Source: UTCFX2 sp963726375 (GTDB taxonomy: Bacteria; Chloroflexota; Anaerolineae; Anaerolineales; UBA4823). Taken from it: a stretch of 64,000 nucleotides of DNA. Positions 1 to 10,055 of the stretch are shown in pieces (the first letter of the stretch is position 1; each line of letters starts with the position of its first letter). The notes under the pieces are model-generated. The model ran no database searches. It worked only from the letters and a program-made list of their open reading frames with translations, and had not been told where the DNA came from. The position numbers were made by a program, and so were the translations under genes. The stretch lies in contig CAVSCE010000009.1 of NCBI GenBank assembly GCA_963726375.1, forward strand, positions 811,287 to 875,286, given 5' to 3'.

Positions 1-605
1 GAAGTGTGCCCCGATTCTCGACCCTTTCGGCGATTTTATAGATCCGATCCGGTAATTTAAATTCAGGTGCATGGATATAACATGAGATAAAATCTACTTC
101 TTTTTCAAATCCCATTTTTTCAACAAGGACGGGTAAATAGGGCAGGTTATAGTTCATCATCGTCATCATCTGCCGGTGTTCAAAACCTTCCACCAGAATC
201 CCATAGCCATCCAGAGGTCCAAGCCCCTTTGGACCGATGATTGTATCCAGACCCCGGTTCCGCGCCCAATCATAAGCACGTTCAAACAAAGCCTCAGCGG
301 TTTCCAGATTATCCTCACATTCAAAAAAATAGAATTGAGCTTTCTTCGTCCCGTGATAGTTGTTGAAGTTCACATTTTCGAATACCGCCAACCGACCAAC
401 ATCCTTGCCATCCCGAGCAGCAATGAAAAATTCGCCATCCGAGTGTTCGTAAAATGGGTGTTTTTGATGATTTAACATCGCTTCAACATCAACGCGAATC
501 GGTGGTACCCATTGCGGTGTATCCTTATAAAATTGAAATGGGATCTTGAACAAATCGGCGGACTTGGGCTTTCGAGCGAGTATCGATTTTTTCAACTGAA
601 AACAT
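1..605 (-). CDS. GNAT-fold acetyltransferase-like protein, 3' end outside window, one frameshift
   Basis: Read on the minus strand, the protein starts MFSVEKIDTRSKAQVRRFV and continues after a one-base shift near position 548 as KIPFQFYKDTPQWVPP. About 200 residues are visible before the window edge cuts it off. The order of motifs (FPxxLYKDxPxWVPP, then PFYEHSDGEFFIAARDG, then a GRLAVFEN strand, then IIGPKGLGPLDGYGILVEGF) fits a family of uncharacterised GNAT-fold proteins common in Chloroflexota and Firmicutes. The acyl acceptor is unknown for this family. The start at 605 is supported by a GAGG ribosome site five bases upstream. The gene diverges from the FKBP gene. The indel is probably a sequencing error, because the reading frame is well conserved on both sides. 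Confidence 0.6.
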
Positions 606-794
606 GATTCCCTCAATCGTCGAAATTAATATGATTATAATTATTACCCGTATGATCTGCAATGTTAACACAATTATTAGATGTTCGATACACAAAATAT
701 GGGGTTGTATCCAGGCTCACCTTTCCACATCGAGCTGTTTTATGATATATTTCAACCCAAATTTTAGAGAATCTTATATTCATGAGGTGCATCA

Positions 795-1292
795 ATGTCC
801 ACCTATCGTTCTGATCGCGCCAGACGACGCGCAACCAGGTTACGTACCACACGTATTTTGATTGTTTCAATTGCAATCATTATCCTCGCAGTTGGGGCAT
901 ACTTAATTTTTTCAGATCGCACACCTGAACCCGTAGCAACGAGCGGAGAAAATATGATTACGACAAATTCGGGATTGAAGTATGAAGATCTTGTATTGGG
1001 TGATGGCGCTGAAGCTGTTAAAGGGAAAAACGTCAGCGTTCATTACACAGGCTGGCTCGAAGATGGGACGAAATTCGATTCATCCTTAGATCGCGGGCAA
1101 CCCTTCACTTTTCTGCTCGGAGCCGGAAATGTTATCCAGGGTTGGGAAGAAGGTGTGGCAGGCATGAAAGTTGGCGGGAAACGCCGTTTAGTAATCCCAC
1201 CCGAAATTGGGTACGGATCAACCGGCGCTGGCGGTGTAATTCCTCCGAACGCAACGCTGGTTTTCGAAGTTGAGCTGCTTGGCATTCAATAA
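795..1292 (+). CDS. FKBP-type peptidyl-prolyl cis-trans isomerase, membrane anchored
   Basis: This 165-residue protein has an Arg-rich N-terminus, one membrane segment (about residues 21-40, ILIVSIAIIILAVGAYLIF) and a single FKBP domain from about residue 55 to the end. Diagnostic FKBP motifs are VSVHYTGWLEDGTKFDSS, GAGNVIQGWEEGVAGMKVGG and GYGSTGAGGVIPPNATLVF. The active-site aromatic and Asp residues of the family are in place. It should catalyse proline isomerisation on the outer face of the membrane. No Cys lipobox is seen, so it is an uncleaved anchor, not a lipoprotein. The start is set by GAGGTG five bases upstream of the ATG. It stands alone and is followed by a strong terminator hairpin at 1331. 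Confidence 0.93.
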   Translation: MSTYRSDRARRRATRLRTTRILIVSIAIIILAVGAYLIFSDRTPEPVATSGENMITTNSGLKYEDLVLGDGAEAVKGKNVSVHYTGWLEDGTKFDSSLDRGQPFTFLLGAGNVIQGWEEGVAGMKVGGKRRLVIPPEIGYGSTGAGGVIPPNATLVFEVELLGIQ

Positions 1293-1330
1293 TTTCTCGA
1301 AAATATTGACTAGTTGATTTGGCAAAATAG

Positions 1331-1366
1331 AAGGACCCGGGATTATTACTCTGCCCGGGTCCTTTT
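1331..1366 (+). terminator. Rho-independent terminator after the FKBP gene
   Basis: A perfect 11-bp stem (AAGGACCCGGG at 1331-1341 with CCCGGGTCCTT at 1354-1364) and a 12-base loop end in TTTT. It lies between convergent genes, ten bases from the aminotransferase stop, so it may serve both strands. The minus-strand U tract is poorer. Confidence 0.85.
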
Positions 1367-1375
1367 ATTGATAGA

Positions 1376-2611
1376 CTAATAGGAAACTGGCTGGCCCAAT
1401 TTTTCGTAGAGCACCCGACCTAGCCTCGAAATCCCTTCACGGATTTTTTCTGGTGTTGCGAAGGAAAAATTAATGCGCATCGTGTTATGCCCTCCGCCGG
1501 TCGCATAAAAAGGCGCTCCAGGGACAAAAGCCACTTTTTGCGCGATTGCGTCTTTCAGCACATCTGCTGAGCTTAAATCTTCGGGCAAAATCCCCCAAAG
1601 GAACAAACCGCCCTTCGGATGCGTCCATTCCACTCCTGGAGGAAAATAGAGTCCATCGCACCTAGCATGACATCCCTGCGCTCACCATATACCTGCCGGA
1701 TGGTCTTGATATGGCGGTCCAGGAAACCTCCCCTTCGCCACCTCGTATGCAACAAGCTGGTTGAAAGTCGCCGTATGCAGATCAGCACCTTGTTTGGCCT
1801 GAACAAGTTTACGAATTACTTCCGGTGGGGCAACTACCCATGCCAGGCGCAGACCCGGCGCAAGCGTTTTCGAGAAAGTGCTGAGATAAATGACATTCCC
1901 TCTGTAGCAAGGATCACCGGTATTTCGGTTCTGACTATCCAGGACCACAACAGAAGGGAGATGCTCGCCTTCATAGCGAAGCTGCCCATAGGGATCATCT
2001 TCGACGATCGGGACGCCATACCGATCTGCTAATTCGATCACCTTTAACCGACGTTCTAGCGATAGCGTGACACCAGTCGGATTGTGGAAATTTGGCAGCA
2101 CATAGATGAATTTTGGACCGCTGCGAAGCGCTTCTTCCAACGCATCAGTGATCATTCCATTTTCATCCATCGGCACTGTGACGTATTCGGCGCCGTAGGC
2201 AGACCAGGCCTGGAGCGCTCCCAGATAGGTCGGCGCTTCAACGAGAATCCTGTCTCCGGGATTGATCAAGATTTTTCCCAACAGATCGAGCGCCTGCTGG
2301 GAACCAGATGTGATCAAGATATTCTCTGGAGTCACATCAATCCCATAGCGAGATGAATGGCGAACAATCATTTCTCTTAATGGGGTATATCCCTCTGTGC
2401 TCCCATATTGAAGCGCCAATCCAGCCTGGTTGTGCAGTACCCTTTCACATGCCTGCAGGAATTCTTCAGCTGGAAACACATCTGGAGCGGGCATTCCTCC
2501 GCCAAACGAGATAATATCTGGTTGTTCCGTTAGTTTAAGCAGCTCGCGAATGGCTGAACTCCCCATTCGCTGGGTTCGCTGTGCGAAGCGATGGGCCCAA
2601 GGGGTCTGCAT
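1376..2611 (-). CDS. PLP-dependent fold-type I aminotransferase (2-aminoadipate/MocR type), two frameshifts
   Basis: The protein, about 410 residues when joined, is a class I/II aminotransferase of the LysN/2-aminoadipate or aromatic type. Visible signatures are IISFGGGMPAPDVFP, LQYGSTEGYTPLREMI, ITSGSQQALDLLGKI, VLPNFHNPTGVTLS, the Asp-Pro-Tyr strand VEDDPYGQLRYEG and the PLP-lysine motif STFSKTLAPGLRLAW. There is no N-terminal GntR DNA-binding domain, so it is an enzyme and not a MocR regulator. Frameshifts sit in the C4 run at 1730-1733 and the A4 run near 1643-1646. The C-terminal part, with VEWTHPKGGLFLWG and NTMRINFSF, is complete. The start is taken at 2611, six bases after an AAAGGAG site. 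An ATG at 2617 touches that site. The substrate is not decided by the sequence. Confidence 0.88.
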
Positions 2612-2698
2612 TTTCATCTCCTTTGTTCCACTTTACATCATTACTGCATCTTATGATTTCGGATAGGTCACGTGTGCTTGCCGTACTCAGGACTTTCG

Positions 2699-5600
2699 TT
2701 ACTTGGGGAACCTGCTGATCACCGTCGCAGGTGTGGCCATGACCGATTTTATCGCCAACTCTAAGAGCGGCTGGCGCTTTTCCTGCAATATCGGATGCGC
2801 TTTGGAATATCAGGATCGCTTCACCATCTCTGGCATTTTTGAATTCAATAAATGCCTGCCCGGTCAGCATACCCTGCCCATCCACCGCGCAGCTCGTCAC
2901 CCAGCCAATCACCTTTCCGCGGTTGTCTAAAACAGGATCTCCTGAATGCGCCATCCGGACTCCCTTCTCATTGAATCGGAAGCGGATTACCTCTCCAGTA
3001 CGGCTTTTTTCCTTCTCGAGAAAAGCCTGCCGGCCAATAAACCAGGGCTTGTATGACTTCACATAGTGACCAAATCCGGCTTCAGCAACACCAAGATCCG
3101 GAGAACCGACCTTGCCAGATCCCAACCCCATTTCGTGACCATAGAGTGGCAAGCCTGCTTCCGTTCGCAGGGAATCGCGGGCACCCAATCCAATCGGTTT
3201 TAATCCAAAAGATTTACCCTTCTGCAGCAGAGCTTCAAATAACAGCGATGCTTTTTCAGGATGAACAAAGAGCTCGAAGGCCATTTTTTCGCCAGTATAT
3301 CCGGTGCGGGAAACTACCAGATCAAATCCGCCGATCGACGCCTCACAAAGCTCAGTCCGTTTTAGACGCATCACTTTCTTGCGAGTTTCTGGATCAACAT
3401 CCAAACTAAGCAGGATATCTCGAGAGCGCGGCCCCTGGAGGGCAATATCCACCCGCATATCGACGCCTTCTTTTGGATCCCGAAGATTGCGGAGCACGAC
3501 CCGGCGGCCATACACTTGAGATTGCGGGCAATCTGGATCGATACAGACCAGGCCAGCTTTTACCGAGTTCAACCAGGCCCAATCTTTATCATCATTCGAA
3601 GCATTAACGACAACCAGGAATTTCTCAGCAGACCGGTGGTAGACCAGCAGATCATCGATTACCCTGGCTTGCGGGTCCAGCAAATGAGTGTACGCGGATT
3701 CGCCAACTTTCAGGCTTCCAATATCATTACCAACCACGCTATCTAAAAAGACAACTGCATCGGGTCCTTCCACTTGATAGACACCCATGTGGGCCACATC
3801 AAAGATTCCAGCCGACTGACGAACTGCCTGATGCTCCTCAAGGACTGAGCTGTACCATACAGGCATCTCCCAGCCAGCAAATGGGATCATCTTTGCCCCA
3901 AGCTTCTTATGCAGATCATAGATGGGCGTGCGGCGTTCGGGTTGGGCTCTGTCTGACCAGTCAAATGATGGGAGTCCGCCATTTGTTACCGCAGGCATAC
4001 CGACGTAGAAGGGTTTTCGTTTTCCGACCGCTTTAAGCCCTTCTGGAGGGATAGGTTGGGATTTGGATTCTATAATCCATACAGGCCCAGGAAGTTTTCC
4101 AAGCGGATCATCGCAGAAACAGACATATCCGTCGGAAAGATCCCGCAACCAGCATGATGCAATCCCAGCCGATTCTGATGCAACGGTCATTTGGAACTGG
4201 TATGGACTGATGCAAGCCAGATTAACGTCAATTTGGCCTTTGGGCGTATACAGCAAAGTAGATGTGTTTTGACCAGGATCCAGGGCTTCAACATCTGCCG
4301 CAAAAGCAAAGTTGACAAATTCGCGCACATTATTCCCACCGATTTCAAAAACGCCCCATTTTCCCTCAGGACGGTCATCGACAAAGAAGAAATGAGGATA
4401 CCCGTGAGAGGATGGTTCGAAATCCAATCCCGCACGTTCGGAAAGCGATCGAACGGAAATTTTTGCATTTTCCAGGGCAGTAAAATCAACTCTTGCCCTT
4501 CTTTCTGCACCTTTTCGACCTTCTTGAGAAAAAGGCGTCGTTGCTTTTAGCAGATCTGAAATGACGTCAGCAAGCTCCGTCATCTCGTTCTCCTTAAAAC
4601 CACGCTGAGAGACCCATGGAGTACCCATTCTGATGCCGGAGGGATCCATCGCTGACTTGTCACCCGGGATCGTATTGCGATTTGTGACAATGCCGGCAAT
4701 GTCCAGGATCCTTGCGGCTTGATCGCCAGATAGTGGGATCCCATTCAAACCACGGATCGAGCTGCAGTCCAGGTTCATCAAATGTGTGTTTGTACCGCCA
4801 TAAGGAATTCGTGAAGCCATGTTCTTTTAAGCGTTCTGTAAATATCAGGCAGTTTTTGACGATCTGGGATTGAAGCTGGCGGAATTGATCGGTTTGTGCC
4901 AGTTTAAACGTGACTGCAATCGCTCCGAAAACATTAACATGTGGCCCACCTTGTTCACCTGGGAAGACCGCACGGTCGATTTTCCGTGCAAGTCCGGCAT
5001 CGGTGGTCAAAATGCAAGCGCCGCGCGGCCCGCATAACGATTTATGCGTTGTGAAGGTGATAATATCTGCAAAACCAATAGGAGACGGATAAACACCCCC
5101 GACAACAAGACCTGCAACGTGGGCAATATCTGCAAAAAGATAGGCTCCAACGGAAGAAGCGATCTGACGAAAACGTGCCCAATCCACTATCCATGGATAT
5201 GATGAAAATCCGGCGATAATAAATTTTGGCTTGTGCTGTTTGGCAAGCGCCTCAACCTGATCATAGTTGATCTGTTCAGTGATCGGATCGATTGTGTAGT
5301 GAACAGCGTTGTAGTATTTTCCAGATCTATTCACAGATGAGCCATGGGAAAGATGACCGCCGTGGAGTAAGTTCATCCCCATAATTGTGTCACCTGGATT
5401 GACGAGCGCATGATAAACGGCATTATTTGCAGGCGCACCAGACAACGCCTGGACATTGACAAATATTTGATCCGCGGTTACCCCATTCGCCGCGAACGCT
5501 TCCGCACATCGCCTTCTAGCCAGTGCCTCCAGCAGGTCAGCGTATTCAACGCCCTTGTAATACCGGGGATCTGAATAGCGGCGAAAATGTCCAATCGTGT

Positions 5601-5836
5601 TCTTGAAATCCAGGATTTCATCCTCACCAAAAAAACGAGAATTCTTCGTCAGGATAACCTTCCGCATAAATATTCTGAAATGAAGAGGAAAGCGCTTCCC
5701 GAACCGCCAGCGGGGCCTGGCTCTCACTTGGGATCAGGATGATTTTGCGAGCCTGGCGTTCAGACTCGAGCTGTGCTAACTCATCTACGGCTGGATCCAG
5801 ATCAGCGAGTGAACCACGGAAAAGTAAGTCTTTCAT
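2699..5836 (-). CDS. Fusion protein: serine hydroxymethyltransferase - unknown middle domain - glycine cleavage T protein
   Basis: One gene of about 1045 residues. Residues 1-435 are serine hydroxymethyltransferase: IPSESQAPLAVREAL, QALSGAPANNAVYHAL, the PLP-lysine motif ITFTTHKSLCGPRGA and GGTNTHLMNLD. Residues 435-640 are a region I do not recognise. Residues 640-1045 are aminomethyltransferase GcvT: GAKMIPFAGWEMPVWY, FDVAHMGVYQVEGPDA, NASNDDKDWAW and GARDSLRTEAGLPLYGHEM. The junction from the SHMT C-terminus into GcvT is one unbroken frame (4811 to about 2740), with no internal ribosome site, so the fusion is real. Both activities exchange one-carbon units with tetrahydrofolate and handle glycine. 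Indels occur in the T7 run at 5629-5635, at 4812 and near 2738. Correcting the last gives the typical ending ATPATVISRFPK and a stop at 2699. The start follows AGGAG by seven bases. GcvH and GcvP are not in the window. Confidence 0.87.
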
Positions 5837-5846
5837 TTCAAGCTCC

Positions 5847-5962
5847 TGATAATTGAGAATTTTCTCGGGTGTCGAATGTATTTGCAGGTGATCCTATCCG
5901 AAGCCATGCAGCATAAAAGACCTGCTGAGCCAATAGAAATCCTGCATCTCTCTCAATTATCA
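5847..5962 (-). promoter_or_regulatory. Leader of SHMT-GcvT gene bounded by a 12-bp perfect inverted repeat
   Basis: TCTCAATTATCA at 5951-5962 is exactly complementary to TGATAATTGAGA at 5847-5858. The second arm abuts the AGGAG ribosome site, and the first lies at the predicted transcript start. A closed stem could tie up the translation start region. The repeat could also be two protein-binding half-sites. I do not recognise the glycine or tetrahydrofolate riboswitch consensus in the roughly 90 bases between the arms. Confidence 0.4.
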
Positions 5963-5991
5963 ATGATAGCCCTTCAAAAGAGAGGGGTCAA
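5963..5991 (-). promoter_or_regulatory. Sigma-70-type promoter of the SHMT-GcvT fusion gene
   Basis: On the minus strand, TTGACC (5986-5991) and TATCAT (5963-5968) are separated by 17 bases. This gives a leader of about 120 bases before the start at 5836. Confidence 0.6.
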
Positions 5992-6268
5992 GTGATGAAT
6001 GGCATGCTGTGAGGTATGAGTGTACTCCGCTTTCTGCTTGAAATGACTTTAAAGAAATATGTCGAAATACATCAGTTAATGAGACAATCAACTGTTAAAA
6101 CGGACCATTCGTTTTCTTTTTGGTTTAAAGTCTCATGTTCAAGATTTCCAGGTATGGAATACCGGTTTGTTCTTGCTTATTTAGGGAGGTTGATATACAA
6201 TTTGAATAGAACCTAACAAATAATGCAAGATATTAAAGTAAAGGCGAATACAAGTCATTTTTCTAACC

Positions 6269-6324
6269 AAGGAGATGTTGTCTCCTTATTTGTCGTTAAT
6301 ATAGAAGGAAATAAAAGGAGGTGA
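6269..6324 (+). other. Hairpin and orphan Shine-Dalgarno-like motif in the leader of the M6 peptidase gene
   Basis: The 5992-6459 stretch holds no convincing gene. A 7-bp hairpin (AAGGAGA at 6269-6275, TCTCCTT at 6281-6287, 5-base loop) is followed by AAGGAGGTGA at 6315-6324. This motif is nearly perfectly complementary to the 16S rRNA 3' end, yet it precedes no gene start; the peptidase begins 136 bases further on. The TCTCCTT arm could also pair with the later motif, so the two may form alternative structures. Confidence 0.3.
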
Positions 6325-6459
6325 GATCATCGAGGATTGATCACCCGTAAATTAAATTCAGATCCGAGGTTTTTTGGTTTTTGTTAGTTGCACGCTGACA
6401 ATAATATTAGGTATGTATGAGTAAGAATAATTTCAGACAGTCTAATGGAGGATAAAAGT

Positions 6460-8753
6460 ATGAAAAGCAAGACACTGCCAATTTTAATCATTCTTGTGTT
6501 GCTGCTCGTGAGCATTATCCCTGCAGCAGCAGCCCCGGCGGCTTTCAAGGGTTTTGCAGACGAGCCAGGTCAGGCTCCTAAACTGGACAACAAAGCCGAT
6601 CCGCTGACAACCAAACAGCTGGATATGAAGAAATTTGCACTCGAAGAAAAGCTTGCAGGAAAAGCCGTTGGTAAGGTACATGAAGTTGCCAAAGGTCAAT
6701 ATGTCGAGCTGGAACGAGAAGGCGAAGGTGTCCTTTGGACTGTGCTGGGCGAGTTCGCCGATCTTAAGCACAACGAACTAATGGAGCCGGACCGAGCAGT
6801 CGATAACACATCGATCTGGGTACCGGATTTCGACCGTGATTACTACATGGAAATGCTGTTTGCTGAGCCACCCGCAAATTCAATGCGAGCTTACTACATC
6901 GAGCAGTCATCCAACCGCTACACCGTACACGGCGATGTGACGGAATGGATCGCTGTTCCGGGAAATATGGTGGAGTATGATGACAATCCCGACAGCCAGG
7001 TGTGGAATTTCCTGGAGGACAGCATCAACGGCTGGTATGACATGCAGATCGCAGCAGGAAAAACCCCAGCCGAAATCAACGAGTACCTGAGCGATTTGAC
7101 GTCTGGGACCGCTACGATTACAATGGCAACGGCAACTTCGATGAGCCGGACGGGTACATCGACACCTTCCAGTCAGTCCACGCTGGTCTGGGCGAGGAAG
7201 AAGGTGGTGTCCCGACGACGATCTGGAGCCACAGCTGGTACGCCCACTATGAATTATGAGGGCATTGTTGGTCCGGACTTCAATCCACTCGGCGGACTTC
7301 AGATTGGCGACAGCGATTTCTGGGTCGGCAAGTACACCATCCTGCCCGAGGACGGCGGCGTGGGCGTGTTCACCCATGAATACGGCCATGACATGGGACT
7401 GCCGGACCTTTACGACTACTACGGCGAGAACGGGACCGGTTTCTGGACCCTGATGTCATCTGGATCATGGGTGGATGAGGGCAAGGACACGATTGGAAAC
7501 AAACCCAGCCATATGGGCGCCTGGGAGAAATTCCAACTCGGCTGGCTGAACTACGAGGTAGCCAGAGCGGGCCAAAAATCCGAGCACAAGCTCGGCCCGA
7601 TGGAATTCAACACCAAGCAGGCCCAGGGTCTGTTTGTAATCCTACCGCAAAAACCAGTCACATGCACACATAGCTGATCCATTATGCAGGCAGCTATTTC
7701 TATTTCAGCGGCTCCGCAAATGACCTGCGCAACAAGATGGTAAAAGCATTCACACTCGGAGCAGGCGCCACCTTAACCGCAAAAGTCAACTACGGCATCG
7801 AGGAAGGTTACGACTTTGCCAATGTGATTATCTCGACAGACGGCGGCGCAACATGGGCAACTGTTCCCACGAACCTGTCGAATTCGACCGTTGAACCTAA
7901 TGGCATCGAAGGTTTCTCGGGCGGTTGGGTAGACCTGACAGTCGATCTCTCCGCATACACTGGCGACGTGATGCTTGGTTTCCGCTATTAGAGCGACGGC
8001 GGCGTCAATTACGACGGTTTCATGGTCGATGACCTAGTGGTAACCGGGTATCCCCTCGATGGCGCAGAAACTGATGCTGGCTGGACCTTCGACGGCTTCC
8101 GAGTCACAACCGGATCCGAAGACAAGATGTACAACCAGTATTATGTAGCCGAATTCCGCACCTACAAGGGCTACGACTACGGTTTGAAGGTTGGCCCGTA
8201 CTACTTCGGCTACCTGAATAATCCGCTTCTTGGAAACTGGGTCGATCACTTCGCTTATCAGGACGGACTGCTGATCAACTACTGGGATACTTCACAGGCG
8301 GATAATAATACTGGCCTGCATCCCGGTGTGGGTTTGCTGCTTCCGGTTGATTCACATCCAAAGACCCTGTATCGCATAGACGGCGGACGCTGGCGCAACC
8401 GCATCCAGACCTACGACTCCACCTTCACGCTTGCACCTACGGATGGGATCCCGAACATCCATCAGAACAGCGTGCTGTCGCCTGTCGAGAGCCTCCCGGC
8501 TCGCCCGGTTTTTGACGACCGCGCCGATTACTATGATCCATCCAATCCATTGGGCAGCGTGATGAACCCTCACACCGGGACACAGATCCGGATCCAGAGC
8601 ATCAGCGCCCAGGACAGCTTCATGCAGCTCCAGGTTCGCCCGGCGCCAGTAAATTCCCCCACCCCCAGCCAGACCATGCTGGGCGGCGCAGCTTTCCAGG
8701 ATCTGGAAGGTTTATTCTCTTATATGAAATACCTGCCAGTGATAACCCACTAA
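6460..8753 (+). pseudogene. Secreted M6-family (immune inhibitor A-like) metallopeptidase, disrupted
   Basis: The protein, about 760 residues when joined, begins with a signal peptide (MKSKTLPILIILVLLLVSIIPAAAA). It carries the zinc motif HEYGHDMGLPDLYD, the following FWTLMSSGSW, and upstream the GNGNFDEPDGYIDTFQ and IWSHSWYAH segments of the M6 family. A beta-rich C-terminal region ends at 8753. It should be an exported zinc protease. The frame shifts out near 7097 and back near 7250, breaks again near 7675, and meets an in-frame TAG at 7989-7991. The family usually has Trp at that point (RYWTDGG-like), so the stop looks like TGG changed to TAG. The start at 6460 follows GGAGG by eight bases. 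It could be a true pseudogene or sequencing error; the substitution-type stop favours real decay slightly. Confidence 0.8.
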
Positions 8754-8789
8754 TCTCTACAAAGAGTTTTGCAGGTTTATAACGAAAAT

Positions 8790-8820
8790 GGGCTGTCCCA
8801 AAAATGGGGCAGCCCGTTTA
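8790..8820 (+). terminator. Terminator hairpin after the M6 peptidase gene
   Basis: GGGCTGTCCC (8790-8799) pairs with GGGGCAGCCC (8806-8815), with one G-U pair and a 6-base loop, followed by GTTTA. It lies between convergent genes. Confidence 0.7.
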
Positions 8821-8852
8821 ATCAAATTACTGCACCTATTAAATGACAATTC

Positions 8853-9972
8853 TTAGAAAGCGGTAAATCTTTGATCGTCAATTGCTTGTAGCAATACTCT
8901 AAAAGCTTCTGAGAAGGACTTTACTCCTTCCTCCTCCAGCAGCAGTGTTATTTCCTTCATAGGTATTCCTAAATTTTCGAGTTCCTGCAGCGTCGTCACA
9001 GCACCAGGGAGATCCTCCTCAAGGCTCAAGCGAACCTTACCATGGTCGAGAAAGGCGACGAGCGTCTGCGGTGGCATCGTGTTGACGGTATCCGGTCCAA
9101 TTAATTCTTCCACATACATGACATCTCGATAAGCAGGATTTTTTGTGCTGGTGGATGCCCACAAAGGCCGCTGGACCTTTGCACCTCGTTGTTCTAATTT
9201 TTGGAATCGATCCGAGGAACATATTTTCTTAAATTCTGCATAAGCAAGCCGGGCATTAGCGATTGCTGAATTGCCCAATAATGGTTCCGCTTTCTCTGCT
9301 CGAGAACCTCCTGCCTGGATAATTTCCTTCAACCGCGGATCGACAATTGAATCAACTCGCGACACAAAGAAAGATGCCACCGAGGCGATTGTCCCAATCG
9401 GCAATCCTGTCTCGATTCTGCTGCTCTAATCCACGTAAATACGCATCCATGACCTCTCCGTACCGATCGAGCGAGAAGATCAGTGTGACATTCACATTGA
9501 TACCAGCCGCGATCGCGTCTGCGATTGCCGGGATCCCGGCTTTTGTCGCCGGGATTTTGATCATTAAGTTCGGACGATTTACTCGCTGCCAGAGCTGTTT
9601 CGCCTGCGCCAGCGTGGCTGCCGTATCATCAGCCAGAAATGGGCTGACCTCCAGGCTAACATATCCATCACTTCCGACTGTCTGCTCGTACATCGGTCTG
9701 AAAAGATCGGCTGCTGCCTGAATATCCTCTATGGCTAATTTGAAAAACACATCCACAGCCTGGATTTTTTGATCGGCCAATCCCAGCAGCTCATCAGAGT
9801 AATCTTGCGTTTTTGCGATTGCGTTCATAAATATGGTTGGATTTGATGTGACGCCCCGGATCTCACCGCGCTCAATCATGCCTGCTAAATCGCCGTTACG
9901 CAGCAAACTGCGCTGAATGTTATCGTACCAAACCGATTGCCCTAACTGAAGCAGCTGATGAGTTGCATTCAT
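8853..9972 (-). CDS. tal: Transaldolase, one frameshift
   Basis: The reconstructed protein is about 372 residues and belongs to the longer bacterial transaldolase type. It converts sedoheptulose-7-phosphate and glyceraldehyde-3-phosphate to erythrose-4-phosphate and fructose-6-phosphate. Motifs seen are GVTSNPTIFMNAIA, DGYVSLEVSP, the Schiff-base lysine strand NLMIKIPATKAGIPA, GINVNVTLIFSLDRYGEV and, after the break near 9400, IGTIASVASFFVSRVDS. The start at 9972 follows GGAG by six bases; a longer in-frame start at 10059 would overlap the transketolase end. It follows transketolase by 83 bases on the same strand and is likely co-transcribed. In the proposed uronate route it would process pentose phosphates made by Gnd. 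Confidence 0.92.
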
Positions 9973-10055
9973 GTGATTCTCCAAAAATACATATTTCTGA
10001 GACATTTTTTCCACTATTGATCCCATTGATCTAATCAGTTGCTCGCTCAACCCAA

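Noticed and set aside
2535..2698. Extension of the SHMT-GcvT frame past 2699 into the aminotransferase gene
   Set aside because: Removing one base near 2738 restores the normal GcvT ending and a stop at 2699, so the extension is a frameshift product.
5847..5962. Glycine or tetrahydrofolate riboswitch in the SHMT-GcvT leader
   Set aside because: Neither consensus core could be recognised; only the closing inverted repeat is supported.
6016..6216. A 66-codon open frame upstream of the M6 peptidase
   Set aside because: It has no ribosome site, an odd composition, and no family resemblance. The stretch is better explained as a leader and promoter region.
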